Both the position numbers and the translations under genes were made by a program. The notes under the pieces were generated by a model that was not told the DNA's origin, ran no database searches, and saw only the letters and a program-made list of their open reading frames with translations. This document shows positions 1 to 4,632 of a stretch of DNA of 5,818 bases, one piece after another. Location: contig JAGVNP010000067.1 of the NCBI GenBank assembly GCA_020053185.1, forward strand, positions 1 to 5,818, in the 5' to 3' direction. Source of the DNA: Deltaproteobacteria bacterium. GTDB taxonomy: Bacteria; Desulfobacterota; Desulfomonilia; UBA1062. The number at the start of each line of letters is the position of its first letter. The first letter of the stretch is position 1.

Positions 1-126
1 CACATTCTCTATAAATACGAAAGATATAATGTTACATGGTACTAGCTGTTTGTTTATCTGTTTATAGACACGTTTGTGTTTTTGGCGGGCGTGAAAGAAA
101 AAATATATTATTAAGGGATGAGGGTC

Positions 127-154
127 TTGACTTTCCCCAAATTGTATTTAATGT
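127..154 (+). promoter_or_regulatory. Weak candidate sigma-70 promoter for the comEA-like gene
   Basis: TTGACT at 127-132 matches five of six -35 consensus bases. A 16-base spacer leads to TAATGT at 149-154, which matches only three of six -10 bases. A better-looking TATTAT at 156-161 lies 23 bases from the -35 element, which is too far. The start site would fall near 161, leaving a leader of roughly 55 bases. The perfect TATAAT at 25-30 is the competing candidate. Confidence 0.25.
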
Positions 155-182
155 TTATTATAGCATCATAGAGCTTTCAACC

Positions 183-198
183 TTAGACTTTAATCTAA
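183..198 (+). repeat. Short dyad just upstream of the ribosome site
   Basis: TTAGA at 183-187 and TCTAA at 194-198 form a perfect 5-bp inverted repeat around a 6-base loop. It ends six bases before the Shine-Dalgarno sequence at 204-210. It could be a weak mRNA hairpin or an operator half-site pair. At five AT-rich pairs it could also be chance. Confidence 0.25.
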
Positions 199-215
199 AA
201 CATGAGGGGGTTTTT

Positions 216-554
216 ATGAAGAAAAGTTTACAGGTATTAGTCGGTCTTCTGGCAGTCGTTATGATCTTTTGCAGCTATGCATATGCAGCAGATCCAGCCG
301 CAACCCAGAAAAAAGCAGGGCCAAAGTATGAAGGTGTTGTTAACATCAATACTGCAACAGTAGATGAACTGAAGATGTTGCCAGGAATAGGAGACAAGAT
401 AGCCAAGGACATCGTTGCATACCGCCAGACAAAGGGGACATTTGCCCTGGCGAATGATCTCCTCAAGGTGAAAGGAATCGGGCAGAAAAAATTCGATAAG
501 ATAAAACCATACATTGTGCTTGAGGGGAAATCCACTCTTCGCGTAGTGAAATAG
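216..554 (+). CDS. Exported ComEA-like helix-hairpin-helix DNA-binding protein
   Basis: This 112-residue protein is predicted to leave the cytoplasm and bind double-stranded DNA without sequence specificity. Residues 1-24 form a Sec signal peptide: a KK n-region, a hydrophobic core at about 5-19, and an AYA-type cleavage site near residue 24 or 25. No lipobox cysteine is present. Residues 41-102 are a ComEA-type tandem helix-hairpin-helix domain. It opens with VNINTA, has a first hairpin LPGIG at 55-59, and a second hairpin KGIG at 86-89. The ATG at 216 is preferred over the upstream frame because GAGGGGG at 204-210 lies five bases before it and because it begins the signal peptide. Classical ComEA is membrane-anchored and passes DNA to ComEC during transformation; here there is no anchor after cleavage and no other competence gene in view. 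The role in DNA uptake is therefore inference from the family. The gene is convergent with the J-protein gene, 27 bases away. Confidence 0.9.
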   Translation: MKKSLQVLVGLLAVVMIFCSYAYAADPAATQKKAGPKYEGVVNINTATVDELKMLPGIGDKIAKDIVAYRQTKGTFALANDLLKVKGIGQKKFDKIKPYIVLEGKSTLRVVK

Positions 555-555
555 T

Positions 556-620
556 CTTAAGAACTATCAGGGGCGCATCTGCTATGGCTTGAATTGGGAG
601 ATGCGTCTCAGTTCTTCAAG
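556..620 (+). terminator. Long hairpin at the convergent gene junction, possible terminator or mRNA 3' structure
   Basis: AAGAACT at 559-565 pairs perfectly with AGTTCTT at 610-616. After a four-base bulge (566-569), 570-580 pairs with 599-609 over 11 pairs, two of them G-U in the plus-strand RNA. CTT at 556-558 can add three pairs with AAG at 618-620 across a single bulged base. The loop is 581-598. The hairpin begins two bases after the comEA-like stop codon and covers the last codons and the stop of the opposing J-protein gene. No T-run abuts the stem; the nearest is at 627-631. A canonical intrinsic terminator is therefore not shown, and a 3'-end protecting or antisense-blocking structure is equally possible. 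Confidence 0.4.
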
Positions 621-1526
621 TAGATGTTTTTCTTCTGATGAGAGTGTTTTTGGCGTAACAATCTTTATCTCTGCAAAAAGGTCGCCCTTGCCTGACAGCC
701 CACGGCCTTTGAGCCTTAGGCGCTGTCCGGATGAGATGCCTGCAGGGATCTTTAACTTTATTGGCCCGTCGAGAGTATTCACCTCAGAGGAAATTCCGAG
801 TGCAGCATCCCATGGAGTGATGGGAATCTCGGTTATGAGATTCGAACCTTCCAGCTTGAATTTCGGGTGAGGAGATATTTTTATTTTCAGATAGAGATCT
901 CCTGCTCCCCCATGTCCCGCATTTCCCTGGCCTGCAAGACGTATTCTCATGCCGTCATTTGCACCAGCAGGGATTTTCACATTCAGCCGCTTTATTCCGC
1001 GTGGTCCCTGCAAGGCGATCTCTTTTTTCGCGCCCTTGTGCACATCTTCCAGGCTTACAAATACCTCGGATTCTATATCTTCGCCCTTTGGTGCCCCGTA
1101 TGATCCGTATGAAGATGCTCCGTCCATACCGAAATTGCCGAACAAGGACTCAAAGAAGTCAGAAAATCCTCCTCCATGTGTATTTTGCCCTTGTCCGAAA
1201 TCAAATGAAAAAGTCCGGGCTCCTGATCTGCCCTTTCGGCCGCCAGAGGAGAACCCTCCAAAGATCTCTTCAAAACCTGGGGGTGGACGAAATTGCTGGC
1301 CTTCCTGCCAATTACTTCCTAATGCATCATACCGGCTACGCTTTTCGGGATCTCCGAGCACCTCATTGGCTTCATTAATTGCTTTAAATTTTTGTTCAGC
1401 TTTGGGGTCATCCTTGCACGTGTCAGGATGGCATTCACGCGCAAGCTTCCTGTATGCCTTTTTTATCTCTTCCTGGGTTGCATTTTTTTCAACCCCTAAG
1501 ATTTTATAATAATCTTTATATTCCAA
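582..1526 (-). CDS. CbpA-type J-domain co-chaperone (DnaJ family, no zinc finger)
   Basis: This 314-residue cytoplasmic protein should stimulate the ATPase of DnaK and hand client proteins to it. The J domain spans residues about 4-68, with DYYKILGV at the start and the essential HPD tripeptide at 33-35. A glycine/phenylalanine-rich linker follows at about 75-146, including DFFESLFG at 123-130. The two beta-sandwich client-binding domains of the DnaJ C-terminus occupy about 150-295, with KIPAG repeated at 184-188 and 259-263, and SPHP at 218-221. The cysteine-rich zinc domain of true DnaJ is absent, and the length is close to E. coli CbpA (306 residues as I recall). The only two cysteines, C32 and C37, bracket HPD. 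Translation starts at a TTG (1526-1524); an in-frame stop lies shortly upstream and no ATG is available before residue 134, so the start is secure. The gene lies 82 bases downstream of the dehydrogenase gene on the same strand, with no terminator between. The family assignment is firm; the CbpA rather than generic J-protein label is less so. Confidence 0.94.
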   Translation of the reverse strand: MEYKDYYKILGVEKNATQEEIKKAYRKLARECHPDTCKDDPKAEQKFKAINEANEVLGDPEKRSRYDALGSNWQEGQQFRPPPGFEEIFGGFSSGGRKGRSGARTFSFDFGQGQNTHGGGFSDFFESLFGNFGMDGASSYGSYGAPKGEDIESEVFVSLEDVHKGAKKEIALQGPRGIKRLNVKIPAGANDGMRIRLAGQGNAGHGGAGDLYLKIKISPHPKFKLEGSNLITEIPITPWDAALGISSEVNTLDGPIKLKIPAGISSGQRLRLKGRGLSGKGDLFAEIKIVTPKTLSSEEKHLLEELRRISQFKP

Positions 1527-1541
1527 AGTTCTCTTACTCCT
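1524..1541 (-). promoter_or_regulatory. Ribosome site and TTG start of the J-protein gene
   Basis: On the minus strand AGGAG (1541-1537) lies ten bases before the TTG codon at 1526-1524. The residues after TTG are EYKDYYKILGV, exactly where J-proteins of this class begin. An in-frame TAA lies eight codons upstream and no ATG or GTG start intervenes. The somewhat long spacing and weak start codon suggest modest translation. Confidence 0.7.
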
Positions 1542-1558
1542 AATAACCCGTTACAATT

Positions 1559-1587
1559 AATTTAGGACTTTATTCCCGCTAAATCAA
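1559..1587 (-). promoter_or_regulatory. Candidate sigma-70 promoter for the J-protein gene, with dyad
   Basis: On the minus strand TTGATT (1587-1582) and TAAATT (1564-1559) are separated by 17 bases; each matches four of six consensus positions. Transcription would begin near 1552, giving a leader of about 25 bases. The same stretch contains the inverted repeat ATTTAG (1560-1565) / CTAAAT (1579-1584) with a 13-base centre, a possible operator. No sigma-32 or CIRCE heat-shock element is visible. No terminator lies between the dehydrogenase stop and this site, so the J-protein gene may also be read from upstream. Confidence 0.4.
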
Positions 1588-1608
1588 TACATTCTGATAA
1601 TGGAAGAA

Positions 1609-2829
1609 CTAAGCATCAAAGGATATTGCGGTTTTTATCGCCTTATATTTTCCTTTGTGGAGATTTACATCTATCATCTCTTTGTACTTTTCGATTGAAA
1701 ATTTATGGGTGAGCATATCGTCGATAGTGATTTTTCCTTTATCAACAAGGTTTATTGCAATCTCAAATGCATGCTGTCTTTTTCCCTCAAACATATTGTA
1801 GCCATAGGCGAATACGCCCTTTATGGTCTGGAGTTTCAGCCACAAAGGTGTTGGATCGAGTTTTATATTATCACCGATGCCTACTATGCTTAGTGTTCCG
1901 CACGTTGCGAGCATGCGCATGCTGGCATTTAGGGTTGCGGAATGCCCCACTGTGTCAAATATTTTTGTGAACCCGCCCATCAGTATGTTTTTTCCCATAA
2001 GCGGCTTATACGATGTTGCGCCGGATAATTTTGATGCCTGCGCAATAACATCTTTATCAGAAATAAGATGATCTGCTCCGGATTCTTTGGCAAGACTGGC
2101 AGCAAAAGGCGATGGTTCAATTACAGTAATATTACACGCTATATCGAATGCACGTATAGCTCTCACAATAAGTGAGCCTATCACGCCTCCACCCACAATG
2201 AGGATCTTGTCGTTATTTTCCGGCTTATTGTCGAGCACTGCCTGGATGGCCACTGCAAGCGGCTCGATCAGTGCCCCTGATTCAGATGACACTGTTTTTG
2301 GCAGCTTGAAGATCTGCGATCTGTGTGCAACTAGAAATGGTGCGAACCCGCCTCCGATGTTAGAGCATATGCCGATGAACATGCCAGGGGACAGACTGCC
2401 TTCTGCAAAATGCTCGCAGTTTCCAGGCCGCCCCATTGCGCATACTTTGCATTCAGGAGAGATGTTTCTGGTGGCACAGCCAAGATGAGGTGCAACAGTA
2501 ACTCTGTCGCGAGGTTGAATATCTTTTACATTGTTGCCAACCTCAACGATCTCTCCGCAGAGTTCATGACCGAGCGTGCAGGGGTATGATGTAAATGGCG
2601 TAGCTGTCGGTGAATCTTTTAGAAATATCAGATTGAGGTCGCTTCCGCAGAATCCGCAGAGAGTCGTTTTTATTTTTACCCACTCAGGAGACGGGAGTTT
2701 TGGTTCAGGGACATCAACAAGTTTTATGGAAGAAAAGGGGCTGTTAAAATAAAATTTCTTATTTGCAGCCCCCAATGTTGTCAGTGCAATAAATCTCGGT
2801 ATTGAGACTCTAAACTGAAGCGCTTTCAT
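1609..2829 (-). CDS. Zinc-dependent MDR alcohol/polyol dehydrogenase
   Basis: This 406-residue protein belongs to the medium-chain dehydrogenase/reductase family, whose members oxidise alcohols or vicinal diols, or reduce the matching carbonyls, with NAD(P). Catalytic-zinc ligands are visible as Cys61 in CGFCGSD, His88-Glu89 in GHE and Glu189 in EPLA, the last typical of polyol, threonine and butanediol dehydrogenases. Four structural-zinc cysteines lie at 118, 127, 130 and 138, with the first gap wider than the usual two residues. The Rossmann fold follows, with GGGVIG at about 213-218. Glu238 at the end of the second strand suggests NAD rather than NADP. The N-terminus carries about 25 extra residues between MKAL and the VPEP segment compared with short MDR proteins. 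The start at ATG 2829-2827 shares one base with the upstream stop (TAATG); an ATG at 2835 would add two residues. It forms a coupled pair with the ThDP enzyme gene. The family is certain; the substrate is unknown. Confidence 0.9.
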   Translation of the reverse strand: MKALQFRVSIPRFIALTTLGAANKKFYFNSPFSSIKLVDVPEPKLPSPEWVKIKTTLCGFCGSDLNLIFLKDSPTATPFTSYPCTLGHELCGEIVEVGNNVKDIQPRDRVTVAPHLGCATRNISPECKVCAMGRPGNCEHFAEGSLSPGMFIGICSNIGGGFAPFLVAHRSQIFKLPKTVSSESGALIEPLAVAIQAVLDNKPENNDKILIVGGGVIGSLIVRAIRAFDIACNITVIEPSPFAASLAKESGADHLISDKDVIAQASKLSGATSYKPLMGKNILMGGFTKIFDTVGHSATLNASMRMLATCGTLSIVGIGDNIKLDPTPLWLKLQTIKGVFAYGYNMFEGKRQHAFEIAINLVDKGKITIDDMLTHKFSIEKYKEMIDVNLHKGKYKAIKTAISFDA

Positions 2830-2835
2830 TAGCAT
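2827..2835 (-). promoter_or_regulatory. TAATG stop-start overlap coupling the ThDP and dehydrogenase genes
   Basis: The stop TAA of the ThDP gene (2831-2829) shares its last base with the ATG at 2829-2827. A second in-frame ATG at 2835-2833 would overlap by seven bases. Neither start has a convincing Shine-Dalgarno sequence ahead of it, only a weak AAGA. Translation of the dehydrogenase therefore probably depends on ribosomes finishing the upstream gene, which fits roughly matched production of the two enzymes. Confidence 0.65.
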
Positions 2836-4499
2836 TGCATCTTAAGAGAATCGACAAACAGAAGGGTTGCCGGGCTTGTCACTGTAGGATCAGTGAGCAC
2901 GTTTACGCATGCTGGTTTGCCTGATGCCAAGGCACGTTTTATTGCAGGCACGATCTCTTCATCTTTTGTGACAAACTCGCCGTGACCGCCCAATGCCTCA
3001 ACCATTTTTTCATAGTGGATTACCCCAAGATCTGATCCAATGACTCTGTCCTTGCCATAGTTCAATTCCTGTCCGTGCTTGATCATGCCCCATGCCTGAT
3101 CATTGCATATCACGCAGACAAACGGAATCTTGTGGCGGACTGCTGTGTCAAACTCCATTGCATTAAAGCCAAATGAGCCATCACCGTTTATTACGACAAC
3201 TGTTTTATCCGGCCTTGCTACTTTGGTTCCTATGCCAAATGGGATTCCTGTTCCAAGGCATCCAAAAAGTCCGCTTGCTGATGCTATGACAGAAGATGTC
3301 TCTTTTGCTTTTAGTCCCATTAATCCGAAATAACACGTATCTCCTCCATCGATCACATATATTGCATCATCTCCTGCAGCTTTTCTGACCTGCTCCACAA
3401 GCCGTGCAGGATGTATGGGGTCTGACGGGGCCTGCCTTGCATTGATCTCATCCTGAACCAGGGGCAGGTATGCATCCCTCAATCCTTTTACCCATGCACT
3501 ATGATCTTTCTTTGTTACTTCGCTATTTAGCTGTTTTAATACAAGGCCGAGATCGCCAACCAGTCCGATATCAGAATCTCTGTTGCGGTCTATTTCTGTT
3601 GGCTCGATATCCACACGGATAACCTTTGCCTGCGGGAATACCTGACCGAACATTAAAAGCCAGGTAAATCTGATACCGAGAGCAATGATGACGTCTGCCT
3701 GACTCGCAGCAGTCATTATAGCCATCTGTCCGCCGTCCCACAGGGACAGAGGATGATCATCAGGAACAGCCCCTCTGCCATTATTCATGAGCACAGTAGG
3801 GATGCCCGTCTTTTCTACAAATTTCAAAAGTTCTTTGTCAGCCTTGCTGAAACTCACCCCGCTTCCACCAATGATAAATGGTCTTTGTGCCTTATTGATC
3901 ATGGCAGCAGCTTTTTTTACCAGATCAGAATCAGCAGGTGTTTTATATGCAGCGCTTTTCTTTTTCGGATAAACGAGGCTCGCTTCATCAACCTTTATAC
4001 TAAGGATATCTGGCGGCAATTCTAAAAATACCGGCCCGGGCCGGCCCGATATTGCGTGTCTAAAGGCAATTGAAATGTATTCCGGAATCCTTTTTATGTC
4101 ATAGCATGTGCCGGACCATTTCACGACATTTTTAATCATATCTAATTGGTTCATCTCCTGAAGAGCCCCTCTTTGGCAGTCTCTGATAGGAGAAACTCCG
4201 CAAAGCACAACGAGCGGAGCATTATCAAGATAGGCATTTACAAGGCCGGTTAGTACATTTGTGAATCCGGGCCCTGCAGTGACAAGGCAAACTCCAGGAT
4301 GATCCTGGTGTATAGACCATGCATGAGCCATCATAGCTGCAGCCTGTTCATGCCGCACATCAATGATCCGCACGCCATACTCCAAGAATCCGTCATAGAT
4401 CTTGTCAATATGACCACCGGAAAGGGAAAATACTGTAGAAACGCCTTCAACTTCTTTAAGGTATTTTGCGACTAGATGACCACCGAAAAGTTCACTCAT
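2829..4499 (-). CDS. Thiamine-diphosphate-dependent lyase/ligase, benzaldehyde lyase or acetolactate synthase-like
   Basis: This 556-residue enzyme has the full three-domain layout of the ThDP decarboxylase/acetolactate synthase superfamily: a pyrimidine-binding domain (about 1-170), a central domain (about 190-325) and a pyrophosphate-binding domain (about 360-540). The cofactor-activating glutamate is Glu51 in RHEQAAAMM. The Mg/diphosphate motif is GDGS at 439-442 with Asn466 downstream. His30 in SGGHID and Gln114 in ALQEMNQ line up by eye with catalytic His29 and Gln113 of benzaldehyde lyase from Pseudomonas, and TAGPGFTN resembles TAGGGFTN there. The acetolactate synthase GARFDDR segment is replaced by GIRFTWL (275-281), so IlvB function is doubtful. 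Expected chemistry is making or breaking C-C bonds next to a carbonyl, via an enamine on ThDP. No small regulatory subunit gene adjoins. AAGGAG at 4511-4506 sits six bases before the ATG. The superfamily is certain; lyase, ligase or decarboxylase activity and substrate are inference. 2-hydroxyacyl-CoA lyase-like activity is an alternative. Confidence 0.9.
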   Translation of the reverse strand: MSELFGGHLVAKYLKEVEGVSTVFSLSGGHIDKIYDGFLEYGVRIIDVRHEQAAAMMAHAWSIHQDHPGVCLVTAGPGFTNVLTGLVNAYLDNAPLVVLCGVSPIRDCQRGALQEMNQLDMIKNVVKWSGTCYDIKRIPEYISIAFRHAISGRPGPVFLELPPDILSIKVDEASLVYPKKKSAAYKTPADSDLVKKAAAMINKAQRPFIIGGSGVSFSKADKELLKFVEKTGIPTVLMNNGRGAVPDDHPLSLWDGGQMAIMTAASQADVIIALGIRFTWLLMFGQVFPQAKVIRVDIEPTEIDRNRDSDIGLVGDLGLVLKQLNSEVTKKDHSAWVKGLRDAYLPLVQDEINARQAPSDPIHPARLVEQVRKAAGDDAIYVIDGGDTCYFGLMGLKAKETSSVIASASGLFGCLGTGIPFGIGTKVARPDKTVVVINGDGSFGFNAMEFDTAVRHKIPFVCVICNDQAWGMIKHGQELNYGKDRVIGSDLGVIHYEKMVEALGGHGEFVTKDEEIVPAIKRALASGKPACVNVLTDPTVTSPATLLFVDSLKMQC

Positions 4500-4505
4500 A
4501 ACATG

Positions 4506-4511
4506 CTCCTT
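4506..4511 (-). promoter_or_regulatory. Strong ribosome binding site of the ThDP gene
   Basis: AAGGAG on the minus strand lies six bases before the ATG at 4499-4497. An out-of-frame ATG sits within the spacer and meets a stop after two codons, so it does not compete. This fixes the start, which also agrees with the N-terminus expected for the family. Confidence 0.8.
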
Positions 4512-4576
4512 TAATTTAAATTTATAATATTCAGCAAGAAAGATCCGGCTGATAAATCAATAAACAACCGAGATAA

Positions 4577-4603
4577 AGTATAATAGTTTTAGTGGCTTTT
4601 CAA
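4577..4603 (-). promoter_or_regulatory. Candidate promoter of the ThDP-dehydrogenase unit
   Basis: On the minus strand TTGAAA (4603-4598) and TATACT (4582-4577) each match five of six consensus bases. The spacer is 15 bases, shorter than the ideal 17. The leader would be about 70 bases. The -10 overlaps the plus-strand TATAAT used for rimO, so the two promoters would compete. An AT-rich TATTATAAA at 4529-4521 closer to the gene lacks a matching -35. Confidence 0.35.
4579..4584 (+). promoter_or_regulatory. Candidate -10 element for rimO
   Basis: A perfect TATAAT lies about 50 bases before the likely rimO start. The position 17 bases upstream (4556-4561, ATCAAT) is a poor -35, and no TG extension precedes the hexamer. 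If used, transcription would begin near 4591, giving a leader of about 40 bases. Confidence 0.35.
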
Positions 4604-4632
4604 CAGGTTTTATGTTTTTACTGATAGGCAAA

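Larger units (their letters stand above)
1..215 (+). other. Leader region upstream of the comEA-like gene, no supported gene
   Basis: This stretch holds no recognisable coding sequence. The open frame of the downstream gene extends back to position 36, but the extension resembles no known domain and lies ahead of both the ribosome site and the signal peptide. A perfect TATAAT hexamer lies at 25-30. Its would-be -35 hexamer falls at about 2-7 (ACATTC), which matches poorly, and the window edge cuts off further context. A short dyad lies at 183-198 and the ribosome site at 204-210. I see no riboswitch-like fold. Confidence 0.5.

Noticed and set aside
66..83. A small hairpin AGACAC / GTGTTT followed by a T-run, resembling a terminator for a gene to the left.
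   Set aside because: The stem is only five or six pairs with G-U wobble and little GC, too weak to call a terminator, and no upstream gene is in view.
36..215. An upstream in-frame extension of the comEA-like gene giving a 172-residue protein.
   Set aside because: The ATG at 216 has a strong ribosome site and starts a textbook signal peptide, which would be buried by the extension.
949..1509. A 186-codon open frame on the plus strand opposite the J-protein gene, plus smaller ones at 589-870, 867-1103 and 959-1378.
   Set aside because: They lie wholly inside a firmly identified gene on the other strand, are rich in Ser, Pro and Arg as expected of antisense frames, and show no domain.
2087..2488. 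A 133-codon plus-strand open frame opposite the dehydrogenase gene, and similar ones at 1705-1893 and 1823-2071.
   Set aside because: These are antisense shadows of a gene with clear zinc and Rossmann motifs; no ribosome site or domain supports them.
2829..4499. Annotation of the ThDP gene as ilvB, the acetolactate synthase of branched-chain amino acid synthesis.
   Set aside because: The GARFDDR segment is replaced, no small-subunit or other ilv gene adjoins, and His30/Gln114 match benzaldehyde lyase better.
4513..4522. The palindrome AATTTAAATT upstream of the ThDP gene as an operator.
   Set aside because: It is a ten-base AT-only string in an AT-rich gap and is easily explained by composition.
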